57,593 nt of DNA, from positions 1-57,593 of the forward strand of contig SCTZ01000156.1 of the NCBI GenBank assembly GCA_004297765.1, in the 5' to 3' direction. The DNA comes from Chloroflexota bacterium (GTDB lineage Bacteria > Chloroflexota > Dehalococcoidia > FW602-bin16). Below are positions 10,167 through 18,671 of this stretch, piece by piece (position 1 is the first letter of the stretch; each line of letters begins with the position of its first letter). The notes under the pieces are model-generated. The model made no database searches and was not told where the DNA came from. It saw only the letters and a program-made list of their open reading frames with translations. Made by a program: the position numbers and the translations under genes.

Positions 10167-11005
10167 CGCCACCTCACGATAGCGTCGGAGACCCTCGCCA
10201 CGCGACACATCTCCTGCACGTCGTGAACGCGGACTATATCCGCGCCGTTGGCAATGCCGATTGCTACAGTCGCGGCCGTTCCTTCTATGCGCTCATCCGG
10301 AGGCAGGTTCAATAGCTTGCCGATCGTCGACTTGCGGGAGGTTCCGAGCAGGATTGGATGCCCGATCGTCTTGAGCTCAGATAGGCGGCGCAACACTTCC
10401 AGGTTTTGCTGTGGGGTCTTGCCAAAGCCAATGCCCGGGTCCACGACAATGTTGTGGGCCGCGATCCCGGCCGCGAGCGCCAGTCGCACCCGCTCTCTTA
10501 GCCAGGCGATAACGTCCTGCACCACATCCTGGTACTGTGTAGTCTCCTGGTTGTGCATCAATACAACCGGAACCCCATGGCGAGCAGCCACGGCGGCTAT
10601 GTCGGGATCGCGCGTGAGCCCCCACACATCGTTCACCATAGACGCGCCGGCCTCTAGAGATTGGCGGGCAACCTCGGCCTTGGACGTGTCAATGCTGATG
10701 GGCACCGGCAGCTCCCGGCTCAACCGCCGGACAGCCGGCACAACTCTCCTTAGCTCCTCATCCACGGACACCGCTGTATGCCCCGGACGAGTCGACTCTC
10801 CACCAAGATCCACAATGTCAGCGCCCTGCGCCACCATCCCCCGCGCCAGGCGCAGGGCCGCCTCTACATCGTCGGCAAGACCATCTCCGCTGAAGGAGTC
10901 GGGAGTCATGTTGATGATACCCATGATGTAGGTCCGCGTGCCCCAGACGAGCTCGCGGGTTCCACAGCGCGTGGGAGGATATGAAACGTTGGGAGAGTCG
11001 TTCAT
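10163..11005 (-). CDS. folP: dihydropteroate synthase
   Basis: Condenses the pterin pyrophosphate made by FolK with p-aminobenzoate. TIM-barrel signatures are present: IMGIINMTPDSFSGDG, ADIVDLGGESTRPG, PISIDTSKAEVARQ, IVVDPGIGFGKTPQQN and LLGTSRKSTIG. The longest frame starts at 11053, but that ATG lies inside a perfect GC-rich hairpin (11039-11064). I prefer the ATG at 11005 (MNDSPNVSYPP), giving about 280 residues. It overlaps folK by four bases; the two form a folate operon with queD downstream. Confidence 0.94.
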   Translation of the reverse strand: MNDSPNVSYPPTRCGTRELVWGTRTYIMGIINMTPDSFSGDGLADDVEAALRLARGMVAQGADIVDLGGESTRPGHTAVSVDEELRRVVPAVRRLSRELPVPISIDTSKAEVARQSLEAGASMVNDVWGLTRDPDIAAVAARHGVPVVLMHNQETTQYQDVVQDVIAWLRERVRLALAAGIAAHNIVVDPGIGFGKTPQQNLEVLRRLSELKTIGHPILLGTSRKSTIGKLLNLPPDERIEGTAATVAIGIANGADIVRVHDVQEMCRVARVSDAIVRWR

Positions 11006-11038
11006 CTTGGCCAGCCTATCTGTGCGAAGTACGCCGAA

Positions 11039-11064
11039 GTGGCCCGGGCGCATGCCCGGGCCAC
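11039..11064. terminator. perfect GC-rich hairpin upstream of folP
   Basis: GTGGCCCGGGC, loop GCAT, GCCCGGGCCAC: an 11-base-pair perfect stem. It separates folP from the zinc-ribbon gene upstream (11138-11341) on the minus strand. It lacks a clear T-tract on either side, so it may be a processing or attenuating structure rather than an intrinsic terminator. Confidence 0.5.
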
Positions 11065-11137
11065 CAATTCTATCACGGTAGATCGGCTTGGATCAAAGCC
11101 AATCCGCATGAACTGTCAGGGCATCAGAACGCTGGGA

Positions 11138-11341
11138 TCAGAACTCCTCGCGGGAGGACTCCAGCGTCTGGCATGTGCCAGGCGTGCACTGATAGCCACA
11201 GGTCGGACACGTGTCACTCTGACTACCCGTGAGCTCGAACATGCGCCCACAACGCGGACACCTATACGTCTCCCATGTCGAGCCCTGCGCCCGAGCTTCG
11301 CTCGGAGAGCCGACCACGGGATGCTCGCGCTCTTTCTCCAT
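11138..11341 (-). CDS. small zinc-ribbon protein
   Basis: A 67-residue protein of unknown function. Two CxxC knuckles (YRCPRCGRMF and DTCPTCGYQC) spaced 14 residues apart form a rubredoxin-like or zinc-ribbon fold covering residues 27-51; further cysteines occur at CTPGTC. The N-terminus is charged and possibly disordered (MEKEREHPVVGSPSEARAQ). The gene is supported by an excellent AGGAGGTGA site 7 bases before the ATG at 11341. It stands alone between hairpins, so context gives no function; a metal-dependent regulator or a redox rubredoxin relative are both possible. Confidence 0.75.
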   Translation of the reverse strand: MEKEREHPVVGSPSEARAQGSTWETYRCPRCGRMFELTGSQSDTCPTCGYQCTPGTCQTLESSREEF

Positions 11342-11825
11342 GACATCTCACCTCCTCTAGCCAGACCGCAGGTGACGTATCCGCCAAATCGTACTCGCTT
11401 CCGTCGCTGGGCGTGATTCATCACGCCCAGCCCCGCCCTGCCGGCCGCTCCGATAGTCTCTAGCAAAGACGTGGTACATGAAACGGGCGCTGTCCCCGCC
11501 ACCCCCCAGGCGCAATGAATTGCGCCCCTACGGCAGATGCACCAACAAGCCTTGAGTACAGATTGGGGACTACGGGCAGCACCCCTTCTCCTTGCGAACT
11601 GTCGAATCACACTCCAGGTCCCGCATATCACATGCCCGCGTCGTTCGGAGAGCAGCCGGTCTTTCGTAGTGCCACGTGCAATACCCGTTTCTAGGCATAC
11701 ATTCAGGCATCACTTGGCACGTAGACTGCGGCAAGGTTCACGCAGCGAGCACAGTAGACAGCCGGATACCGACCGACCGATTGATACCATGGGGTCGGAA
11801 ATAGGCGAGAGGAGGATAGCCACCT
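11342..11825. other. intergenic region with two short palindromes
   Basis: About 480 bases between the divergent zinc-ribbon and XRE-like genes. It holds two hairpins: CTGGGCGTGA-TTCA-TCACGCCCAG (11407-11430, 10-bp stem) and GGCGCAAT-GA-ATTGCGCC (11509-11526, 8-bp stem) with GC-rich flanks. The short frames across it show no recognisable domain or convincing ribosome-binding site. I see no tRNA or riboswitch signature. Confidence 0.6.
11407..11430. repeat. palindrome of the GGGCGTGATTCATCACGCCC type
   Basis: Perfect 10-base arms CTGGGCGTGA and TCACGCCCAG around TTCA. A second, smaller palindrome with a similar GC-arm/AATTCA-type centre follows at 11509-11526. These resemble extragenic palindromic repeats; GGGCACAT-TGC-ATGTGCCC at 37277-37297 has the same architecture. 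Confidence 0.6.
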
Positions 11826-12191
11826 ATGGCTCAAGCTTCACCGAAAAGGTTTCGACTGAGCGAGCATGAAACGAACGCCCTGATATTTCGTCTGGAGCAA
11901 CGGAAGTACGGGCACCGCCTGAGCTCGATGGAGCTTGCCCAGAAAGCGAATGTGTCGCTAGACGATGTGAACAGCGTCGAGAAGCAGTTGCCCATCAAGG
12001 ATCAGTTCGTCCTCGACGCCATCGGGCATGCGCTGGGCATCAGTGGCGACCTGTTGCGCAAGATCGCCGGATTCGCGACGATCAGCGCGGAAGAGTTGCA
12101 GATCGTGGAGGAATGCTTCGGACATTCTCCCCATGGTGAAGAAGTACCGCAACAATGCGCGCTTCTTGGCTTCGAGCACATCTACCATTGA
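11826..12191 (+). CDS. XRE-like helix-turn-helix protein
   Basis: A 121-residue protein of unknown function. Residues about 33-80 (SSMELAQKANVSLDDVNSVEK...VLDAIGHALGISGDLLRKIAGF) have the spacing of an XRE/Cro-type helix-turn-helix: Ser, LAxxAxVS, then vEk and IAxALGI. This suggests a small DNA-binding regulator. The C-terminal 40 residues contain two cysteines and histidines but no clear motif. GAGGAGG lies 10 bases upstream of the ATG. It is convergent with the proline dehydrogenase gene and is probably monocistronic. Its target is unknown. Confidence 0.65.
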   Translation: MAQASPKRFRLSEHETNALIFRLEQRKYGHRLSSMELAQKANVSLDDVNSVEKQLPIKDQFVLDAIGHALGISGDLLRKIAGFATISAEELQIVEECFGHSPHGEEVPQQCALLGFEHIYH

Positions 12192-12226
12192 GTGCACAAG
12201 GATATCGATTCATCGATCAGTGGGCA

Positions 12227-13165
12227 TTACGCCCCGCGATGGTTGGGCACGATCTCGGAAGCGAGGCTTCTGGCGAAGAAGAGGAGGTTTGCGGGCCTCT
12301 CGGCTAATCGTCTCATGAGATAGGGATACCACTCGCTGCCATAGGGAACGTAAACGCGCAAAGCCCACCCGCCGCTCACCAGACGTTCCTGCAGATCGCG
12401 CCGGATGCCGTAGAGCATCTGAAACTCGAAATCGCCGGGACCGAGGCCCAGATCCTGCACGTTTTGGAGCGCGAATTCAATCAGTCGCACGTCGTGCGTG
12501 GCGAGAGCCGGATGGCAGCCGCTGCCTAGAAGGAACCTTGTCAACTGCCTATAATTCTGGTCGACGTCCTGTTTATGAGGAAAGGCGATAGTGGGGGGCT
12601 CATCGTACGCGCCTTTGCACAGACGTATCCCACATACCTTCGCTCGGACGAGTTCATCCAGGTCTGCCTGACTCCGGTAGAGGTAAGATTGTATCGCTAC
12701 ACCGACATTGGCATGCTGACGCCGGGCCGCGAGGACAAGCCGCACTGTCCGCTCAGTGTAGGCCGAGCCCTCCATGTCCACCGTGACGGTGTCGCCCAGC
12801 GCATCCGCCTCCGCCAGTATGCGCAGGAGATTGTCCTGGACGCCGTCACCATCCAACCCCAGCCCAAGCTGGGTCAGCTTGACCGAGATGTTGGCGTTCA
12901 GCCCCTCCTGCTTGATTCGATGAAGAATATCAATGTAGTCCTGAGTCGCCTGCCGCGCCTGGTCGGCGCTGGAGACGTTCTCACCCAAGTGGTCGAGGCT
13001 GGCGCTGAGTCCGTGGACGTTCAGCTCTCGCACGACGGCCACCGCGTCTGCCAGACACTCTCCCGCCACGAAACGGCGAGCCATCTGCCGACCAACACTG
13101 CTGTGTACGGCGAAACCTCGGACCTGTGGATTCGATGACAACCAGAGCAGGCTGTGTCGCAGCAT
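12227..13165 (-). CDS. proline dehydrogenase (monofunctional PRODH)
   Basis: FAD enzyme oxidising proline to pyrroline-5-carboxylate. The 312 residues form the PRODH barrel: SLDHLGENVSS near the N-terminus, NISVKLTQLGLGLD, VTVDMEGSAYTERTV, GIRLCKGAYDEPPT, FEFQMLYGIRRDLQERL, VYVPYGSEWYPYLMRRLAERPANLLFF. The final RRxxERP segment carries the arginines that bind the proline carboxylate. It lacks the aldehyde-dehydrogenase half of PutA, so the P5C dehydrogenase must be encoded elsewhere. A TATAAT box at 13203-13208 lies about 40 bases upstream of the ATG. Confidence 0.94.
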   Translation of the reverse strand: MLRHSLLWLSSNPQVRGFAVHSSVGRQMARRFVAGECLADAVAVVRELNVHGLSASLDHLGENVSSADQARQATQDYIDILHRIKQEGLNANISVKLTQLGLGLDGDGVQDNLLRILAEADALGDTVTVDMEGSAYTERTVRLVLAARRQHANVGVAIQSYLYRSQADLDELVRAKVCGIRLCKGAYDEPPTIAFPHKQDVDQNYRQLTRFLLGSGCHPALATHDVRLIEFALQNVQDLGLGPGDFEFQMLYGIRRDLQERLVSGGWALRVYVPYGSEWYPYLMRRLAERPANLLFFARSLASEIVPNHRGA

Positions 13166-13202
13166 ACGCGTCTCTTCCCGTCACGACATCGGTTCCACCT
13201 CA

Positions 13203-13208
13203 ATTATA
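13203..13208 (-). promoter_or_regulatory. -10 box for proline dehydrogenase
   Basis: A perfect TATAAT on the minus strand, about 38 bases upstream of the PRODH ATG. No good -35 element is seen 16-18 bases further upstream, so the promoter may depend on an activator. Confidence 0.5.
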
Positions 13209-13251
13209 CACCGGGCTAAATCAGCAGCCCGCGGACTACGGCATGGCGAGC

Positions 13252-13280
13252 TTGACAGCGATATGCCACTATGGTATCTG
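13252..13280 (+). promoter_or_regulatory. candidate promoter for the TCA-cycle operon
   Basis: TTGACA (13252-13257), a 17-base spacer and TATCTG (13275-13280). The -35 box is perfect and the -10 box weak. It lies about 70 bases upstream of the ATG at 13351. Confidence 0.45.
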
Positions 13281-13350
13281 GTACTGGCTATTCCGGCTGG
13301 CAGTGACGTTCGCGCTCGTCCGAGTCGGACCCATAGGGAGTTAGCACCGT

Positions 13351-15036
13351 ATGAGTCATTCAGAGGAGCTCCTGTACAGCTTCCCACCACCCTCGGATCC
13401 TATGGCTATCGAATGGGACGGGGGTCAGGTTGGAGCCTCTAACGTGATCACCCGCACTAAGAGCCGAACACTCGTGAACGACAAGACCATCGATCGCGTT
13501 CCCGGGCTCCGGGGCGAGCTGCTCGACGATGCCATCGAGCACATCTTGACGCGCGTCGGCAAAGAGCCCGTGCTTTTTCACGATGTCGTGATCCACGGAG
13601 TACGCGTGCGGGCCTACACTAATAGCGCCCACCTGATCGATTTCTGGCGCGACAATTGGTATAGCATTGAGGAATGGGAGCGCATTACCGGCCTTTCCGC
13701 TCCTCCCCGCCATCGTGTGACCGTCTTCGCCCTAACAGGCGTGGAGAGACAGCAGGAGGCCGCGTACTATAGCCGCAGCACCAACACCATTGTCTTCTTC
13801 AACACGGCCTACTACGGGCAACTGAAGAGCTGGGTGCTTGGTGCGGTCGGGCGTGTGCTGGCCGAGGAGTTCGGCATACACTCCGTTCATGGGGCCAGTC
13901 TCCAGAAAGGCAAGCATGGCATCCTCTATATCGCGCCGACCGGAACGGGCAAGTCCACCAGCTCGTACGGACTGATGTCGTACCCGGACACGCGCTTCCA
14001 CTCGGACGACTGGGTCTACCTCCGATACGTATATGCAGCGAGGAACGGCGAGCTCGTCGCTCCCGCGGTGATCGAGCGAGACGGCCACGTGTTGGCTCGC
14101 GGGTTTCAATGTCACGGCTGGCTGGAGGAACCGCAGGACCTGGGAGCCATGGTCCGCGGTCTGACCCTAGAGGGCGGTGAGATATCTCTACCCGTCACGG
14201 GGCTAGATATCAGCAGACCGAGGCAGGCATACGCCTACACTTCGGAAAAGGTCTTCTACTTGCGGACTAATCTGGTGGAAAACTTCCCCGAGTCGCTGTT
14301 CGAGATGGCACATTCCAAGCTGGAGAACGTTCCGCAGGTCCATCCTCGCCTCTTGGAGAAGTCAGCTGAGACTCTGCGCGAGATCGTGGCCGCGGCTCAC
14401 GCTATGGAGGAGCCCCCCGCGCGCGCTTTCTTCTCCGCCATGTCAGACGAGGAGATAGCCACGCTGGCCGCACGCATGTTCGCGTTCGACAACTCGCGGG
14501 CTATGCTCGACATCGAGCGCATCCTTCCTCCTGACCGCGTCTTCGTCAACCCGATGGAGCCACTTCGCGTGAGCGATGTTTTCCTGCTCAAGCGCAACTT
14601 CGCCGATCCGGTCGTGCTCGAGCGGCTATCGCTGTCCAAGTTCATCGAGCGCCTGCTCATCGGTATGACCCCCGACGGGAAGCGCGAGATCGCGTACAAC
14701 GCCTATCGAGCTGTGGACGACGCCGCGGAGAGAGGCTTTGTGAATGGGCTCGAATCCCAGTCGGCAAACACCGGCAAATCGTTATACGATCTCTTCGAGC
14801 GCAGCCGCGACATGCCGGACACGCTGTACGAAGAGTTTGAGCTATTTCGCGTGCTCTATGGATCCACGACCTGCTTCGATCTCAACACTGTCATCCAGCG
14901 AGACCCCACGGTGCGGGACAAGAAGGAGGCCGTGGCGCGAACCATGTCCATCATCGTGGCCGCTGCCGAAGGTAGAGCACAACTTGACTGCTATGATCTG
15001 GAGAATTACGGCCAGCTTAGGAGGATACCAGGTTGA
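13351..15036 (+). CDS. P-loop protein resembling HPr kinase/PEPCK, coupled to isocitrate dehydrogenase
   Basis: A 561-residue soluble protein of unknown function. A phosphate-binding loop lies at 195-203 (APTGTGKST), after a beta-strand-like GILYIAP, and is followed about 14 residues later by RFHSDDWVYLR. This arrangement recalls HPr kinase and ATP-dependent PEP carboxykinase, where acidic residues after the Walker A motif bind metal. The N-terminal 190 residues and the C-terminal 250 residues show no familiar domain. The final codons overlap the TTG start of the IDH gene in the sequence TTGA, so translation is coupled. I infer, without proof, a kinase/phosphatase or regulator acting on IDH or another operon product, filling the role that the unrelated AceK plays in enterobacteria. 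Confidence 0.72.
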   Translation: MSHSEELLYSFPPPSDPMAIEWDGGQVGASNVITRTKSRTLVNDKTIDRVPGLRGELLDDAIEHILTRVGKEPVLFHDVVIHGVRVRAYTNSAHLIDFWRDNWYSIEEWERITGLSAPPRHRVTVFALTGVERQQEAAYYSRSTNTIVFFNTAYYGQLKSWVLGAVGRVLAEEFGIHSVHGASLQKGKHGILYIAPTGTGKSTSSYGLMSYPDTRFHSDDWVYLRYVYAARNGELVAPAVIERDGHVLARGFQCHGWLEEPQDLGAMVRGLTLEGGEISLPVTGLDISRPRQAYAYTSEKVFYLRTNLVENFPESLFEMAHSKLENVPQVHPRLLEKSAETLREIVAAAHAMEEPPARAFFSAMSDEEIATLAARMFAFDNSRAMLDIERILPPDRVFVNPMEPLRVSDVFLLKRNFADPVVLERLSLSKFIERLLIGMTPDGKREIAYNAYRAVDDAAERGFVNGLESQSANTGKSLYDLFERSRDMPDTLYEEFELFRVLYGSTTCFDLNTVIQRDPTVRDKKEAVARTMSIIVAAAEGRAQLDCYDLENYGQLRRIPG

Positions 15037-16109
15037 CACACAAAGTTGTTTTGATTCCAGGCGATGGCATTGGACCTGAGATCGCCGAGGCCACCCGTCG
15101 GGTGCTGGAGGCCACCGGCGTCCCCTTCGAATGGAACGTTCAGCAGGCCGGTCAGGCGATGTTGGCGCAGTACGGTACGCCGCTGCCGGATAGCGTCCTG
15201 GAGGCTATCCGGCAGACGGGAGTGGCTTTGAAGGGACCGATCACCACCCCAGTAGGCACGGGCTTCCGCAGCGTCAACGTGGCTCTGCGGCAGACGCTGA
15301 ACCTTTATGCGAACGTGCGACCTGCCAAGCATTACCCGGGCGTCCGCTCGCGCTACGAGGGCATAGACCTGGTGATCGTCCGCGAGAACACGGAGGATCT
15401 CTACGCCGGGATCGAGTTCGAAGTCGGCACCCCCGCGCAGCGAGCCATCATCGAGACCATCGCATCGGAGAGCGGCAAGCGAATCCCGGACGACGCGGGC
15501 ATCAGTATCAAATATCTGTCCGCCGCGGGCTCGCGTCGAATCGTGCAGTGGGCCTTCGAGTACGCGCGCGACAACGGGCGCAAGAAGGTCACCGCCGTGC
15601 ACAAGGCCAACATCATGAAGTACTCGGACGGACTCTTCCTACAGGTGGCCCGCGAGGTTGCGTCCCAGCATCCGAACATCCAGTTCGAGGACGTGATCGT
15701 CGACAACATGTGCATGCAGTTAGTGCAAAAGCCCGAGCGCTACGACGTCCTAGTCTTACCTAATCTGTACGGCGACATCGTCTCGGATCTATGCGCGGGT
15801 CTGGTGGGGGGGCTAGGCATCATGCCCGGCGCCAACGTCGGGGAGCACGGGGCGGTCTTTGAGCCAGTGCACGGCAGCGCGCCGAAATACGCCGGGCTGA
15901 ACAAGGCCAACCCCATGGCCATGATGCTCACGGGCGTGCTGATGCTGCGTTACTTGAAAGAAACCGAGGCTGCTGATAGACTGGAGGCAGCGATCGCCAG
16001 CGTGATAGCGGAGGGCAAGTACGTGACCTATGACATGAAGCCTCCGGAGCTGGAGCACACGGCCGTCGGAACGTCCGAGGTGGCCGACGCCGTGATCGCA
16101 CGCTTGTAA
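15033..16109 (+). CDS. icd: isocitrate dehydrogenase (LeuB/IDH family)
   Basis: Beta-decarboxylating dehydrogenase converting isocitrate to 2-oxoglutarate. The 358 residues contain IPGDGIGPEI, the substrate loop FRSVNVALRQTLNLYANVRP (the Ser-x-Asn of isocitrate-specific members), VIVRENTEDLYAG, KANIMKYSDGLF and HGSAPKYAGLNKANP. The Lys-Tyr in the last motif corresponds to the pair that contacts the NADP phosphate in E. coli IDH, suggesting NADP preference, though the compact size resembles NAD-type enzymes. The start is TTG at 15033, overlapping the stop of the upstream P-loop gene. Next is mdh, 15 bases downstream. Confidence 0.92.
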   Translation: MTHKVVLIPGDGIGPEIAEATRRVLEATGVPFEWNVQQAGQAMLAQYGTPLPDSVLEAIRQTGVALKGPITTPVGTGFRSVNVALRQTLNLYANVRPAKHYPGVRSRYEGIDLVIVRENTEDLYAGIEFEVGTPAQRAIIETIASESGKRIPDDAGISIKYLSAAGSRRIVQWAFEYARDNGRKKVTAVHKANIMKYSDGLFLQVAREVASQHPNIQFEDVIVDNMCMQLVQKPERYDVLVLPNLYGDIVSDLCAGLVGGLGIMPGANVGEHGAVFEPVHGSAPKYAGLNKANPMAMMLTGVLMLRYLKETEAADRLEAAIASVIAEGKYVTYDMKPPELEHTAVGTSEVADAVIARL

Positions 16110-16124
16110 GAACAGGAGGGTTTC

Positions 16125-17051
16125 ATGCGTCGAAAGATCACCGTCGTGGGGGCCGGGATGGTGGGCGGCACAACGGCACAGCGGCTAGCTGAGCGCGACT
16201 ACGCGGACGTGGTGCTGGTAGATATAGTGGAGGGGCTGCCGCAGGGCAAGGCCCTCGATCTGCTCGAAGCGGCACCGGTCCTCGGCTACGACGGCGCCAT
16301 CATCGGCACCAACAGCTACGAGGAGACGGCCGACTCGGAGATCGTCGTGATAACCTCTGGACTGGCCCGCAAGCCAGGCATGAGCCGGGACGATCTCGTC
16401 ATGAAGAACAAGGCGATCGTCCAGAGCGTGGTGGAATCGGTGGTGCACTACTCGCCGAACTCCATCCTGGTGATGGTGGCCAACCCACTGGATGCCATGG
16501 CCCAGTTGGCTCTGAAAGTGAGCGGCTTCCCGCGCGAGCGGGTCTGCGGTATGGCAGGTGTGTTGGACACGGCCCGTTTCCGCACCTTCCTGGCCCACGA
16601 GCTCGGCGTTTCGGTGAGAGACGTGCAGGCTTACGTTCTGGGCGGACATGGTGATACAATGGTACCGGTAATCAAGTACACCACTGTGGGCGGTGTGCCC
16701 ATCGACAAGCTGCTGTCGAAGGATGATATCGAGCGACTGGTGACCCGAACACGCAAGGGCGGCGAGGAGATCGTGAATCTGCTCAAGACCGGCAGTGCCT
16801 ACTACGCGCCGTCCGCCTCGGTGGTGGACATGGTTGACGCCATCATGCTGGATCGCAAGCGCATACTCCCATGTGCGGTCTATCTGCAGGGCGAGTATGG
16901 CATCAACGGCCTGTTCGTGGGAGTCCCGGCCAAGCTGGGCGCCGGCGGCGTTGAGCAGATCATCGAGCTGGAGCTAGCACCCGAAGAGCAGGCTGCTCTG
17001 AAGCGCTCGGCGGACGCGGTCCAAGAGCTCGTGGACATAATGAAGATCTGA
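16125..17051 (+). CDS. mdh: malate dehydrogenase (LDH-like type)
   Basis: NAD-dependent malate/oxaloacetate interconversion. The 308 residues start [14 protein letters not shown], the Rossmann loop, with Asp in VVLVDI selecting NAD. The active-site loop [11 protein letters not shown] contains the arginines that favour oxaloacetate over pyruvate; VANPLDAM and the catalytic His in GGHGDTMVP follow. GAACAGGAGGG precedes the ATG. The short distance to icd and the fumarase genes further downstream place it in one TCA operon. Confidence 0.95.
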   Translation: MRRKITVVGAGMVGGTTAQRLAERDYADVVLVDIVEGLPQGKALDLLEAAPVLGYDGAIIGTNSYEETADSEIVVITSGLARKPGMSRDDLVMKNKAIVQSVVESVVHYSPNSILVMVANPLDAMAQLALKVSGFPRERVCGMAGVLDTARFRTFLAHELGVSVRDVQAYVLGGHGDTMVPVIKYTTVGGVPIDKLLSKDDIERLVTRTRKGGEEIVNLLKTGSAYYAPSASVVDMVDAIMLDRKRILPCAVYLQGEYGINGLFVGVPAKLGAGGVEQIIELELAPEEQAALKRSADAVQELVDIMKI

Positions 17052-17109
17052 CGTTCCACGCCAGGCTAGACGCGAAGGACTGAGTCCAGCCAACGGGGAG
17101 CATACTAAC

Positions 17110-17955
17110 GTGAGAGAGATATCCACCAGTCAAATCACTGATGCCGTGGCACGCATGTGCCAGGAGGCGAATTTTCTCTTGCCCGAGGACGTCACAGCCG
17201 CCATCGCACGTGCGGCGGAGGATGAGCCTTCAGATGTGGGCAAGCACGTGCTGCAGCAGATCCTCAGGAACGCGGAGATCGCGGCCGCCGACCACGTTCC
17301 ACTGTGTCAGGACTGCGGCCTGGCCGCCATCTTCGTCGAGTTGGGCCAAGACGTGCACATCGTCGGCGGCGCCTTCCAGAACGCCATCGACGAGGGGGTA
17401 CGGATCGGCTACCGCGACGGCTACCTGCGCAAGTCCGTAGTCCGGCCGCCCATCTTCGGCCGCGTGAACACCAAAGACAACACGCCGGCCCTGGTCTATG
17501 TGGACCTGGTGCCGGGCGACCGGTTGCGCATCACGATAATGACCAAGGGTGGCGGCTCGGAGAACATGAGTGCTCTGGCAATGCTGACACCGGCCGATGG
17601 CGCCCAGGGTGTGAAGGAATTCGTGACGAGGACGGTGGAGAAGGCCGGTTCCAACCCCTGCCCACCGATCATCGTGGGCGTCGGCATCGGAGGCACGGCC
17701 GACCACGCCATGCACCTGGCCAAGAAGGCTCTGTTGCGCCCGGTGGGCGAGCACAACGCTGACCCTGAGACTGCAGCCCTAGAGGACGACCTGCTGGCGC
17801 GCGTGAATCAGTTGGGGATCGGTCCGGCGGGCTTCGGAGGTCGCACGACGGCGCTGGCCGTCCACGTCGAGACCCATCCCTGCCACATGGCCAGTCTGCC
17901 CGTGGCCGTCAACATCCAGTGCCACAGCGCACGGCACAAGGAGGTGGTGCTGTAG
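17110..17955 (+). CDS. class I fumarate hydratase, alpha subunit
   Basis: Iron-sulfur hydro-lyase subunit (fumarase, or the closely related L(+)-tartrate dehydratase). The 281 residues include the cluster cysteine in VPLCQDCG (Cys66), KDNTPALVYVDLVPGD, GGGSENMSALAML, NPCPPIIVGVGIGGTADHA and the C-terminal ETHPCHMASLPVAVNIQCHSARH. In class I enzymes three such cysteines hold a 4Fe-4S cluster with an open iron. The start is a GTG at 17110 after GGGGAGC. Tartrate dehydratase cannot be excluded by sequence, but the IDH-MDH context favours fumarase. Confidence 0.92.
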   Translation: MREISTSQITDAVARMCQEANFLLPEDVTAAIARAAEDEPSDVGKHVLQQILRNAEIAAADHVPLCQDCGLAAIFVELGQDVHIVGGAFQNAIDEGVRIGYRDGYLRKSVVRPPIFGRVNTKDNTPALVYVDLVPGDRLRITIMTKGGGSENMSALAMLTPADGAQGVKEFVTRTVEKAGSNPCPPIIVGVGIGGTADHAMHLAKKALLRPVGEHNADPETAALEDDLLARVNQLGIGPAGFGGRTTALAVHVETHPCHMASLPVAVNIQCHSARHKEVVL

Positions 17956-17956
17956 T

Positions 17957-18511
17957 ATGACCGTAAGCCTCTCCACACCCCTCAGCGACTCAGCTATCGC
18001 AGATCTCCACGCGGGTGACGCGGTCTCCATCAGCGGCGTCATCTACGTGGCCCGCGACGCGGCGCACAAGCGGATAGTCGAGGCTCTCCAGAGAGGCGAG
18101 CCACCTCCCTTCGAGCTGCCGGGACAGATCATCTACTACATGGGACCATCCCCAGCCAAGCCCGGTCGTCCGATCGGCTCTGCGGGACCCACGACGAGCT
18201 ACCGTATGGATCCGTATACCGAGGCCATGCTGAAGGCCGGCGTCAAAGGATTCATCGGCAAGGGCATGCGCTCCCCTGCTGTGCGCGAGGCCCTGAAGCT
18301 TCATCGAGCCGTCTACCTGGCCTCCATCGGAGGCGCGGGCGCATTGATCTCACAGCGCATCGTGCATTCTGAGCTCATTGCCTACGAAGACTTGGGCGCC
18401 GAGGCCGTCCTGCGGTTGGAGGTCGCCGAGTTTCCGGCTGTCGTGGTCAACGACATCTACGGCGGCGATCTCTACGAGATGGGCAAGTCTCAATGGCAGA
18501 AGGCGGGATAG
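17957..18511 (+). CDS. class I fumarate hydratase, beta subunit
   Basis: Partner of the alpha subunit, forming the second half of the class I fumarase active site. The 184-residue product contains GDAVSISGVIYVARDAAHKR, YMGPSPAKPGRPIGSAGPTTS, MLKAGVKGFIGKG and IGGAGALISQRI, all beta-subunit signatures. It starts one base after the alpha-subunit stop. A hairpin terminator follows at 18537-18570, closing the operon. Confidence 0.93.
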   Translation: MTVSLSTPLSDSAIADLHAGDAVSISGVIYVARDAAHKRIVEALQRGEPPPFELPGQIIYYMGPSPAKPGRPIGSAGPTTSYRMDPYTEAMLKAGVKGFIGKGMRSPAVREALKLHRAVYLASIGGAGALISQRIVHSELIAYEDLGAEAVLRLEVAEFPAVVVNDIYGGDLYEMGKSQWQKAG

Positions 18512-18536
18512 TAGCTCTTCCCTGATGGTGATCTCG

Positions 18537-18570
18537 GTGGCGGACAGACTTGACTGTCCGCCACTGTTTC
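18537..18570 (+). terminator. intrinsic terminator of the TCA operon
   Basis: GTGGCGGACAG, six-base loop, CTGTCCGCCAC: a perfect 11-bp stem 26 bases after the fumarase beta stop, followed by a T-rich tail TGTTTCTGT. Repeat copy D begins immediately after. Confidence 0.75.
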
Positions 18571-18573
18571 TGT

Positions 18574-18620
18574 GGGATCGGATCAGTCCGATCCGTCCGA
18601 TCGGACCGATCGGGTGAATC
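18574..18620. repeat. dispersed 9-bp-unit element, copy D (partial)
   Basis: Contains GATCGGATCAGTCC followed by GATCCGTCC, GATCGGACC and GATCGGGTG in direct 9-base register, ending GAATC. It lacks the CTCTCAGATCACGAG tail of copies A-C. It lies between the TCA operon terminator and the convergent leuS gene. Confidence 0.7.
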
Positions 18621-18671
18621 GCTCGTTGGCAGCGCGAGGGAAGAGTATCCCAGGCAAAGGGCGCTCTGAGC

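Noticed and set aside
11006..11053. Upstream ATG at 11053 as folP start
   Set aside because: It lies within a perfect hairpin and adds residues not typical of dihydropteroate synthase.
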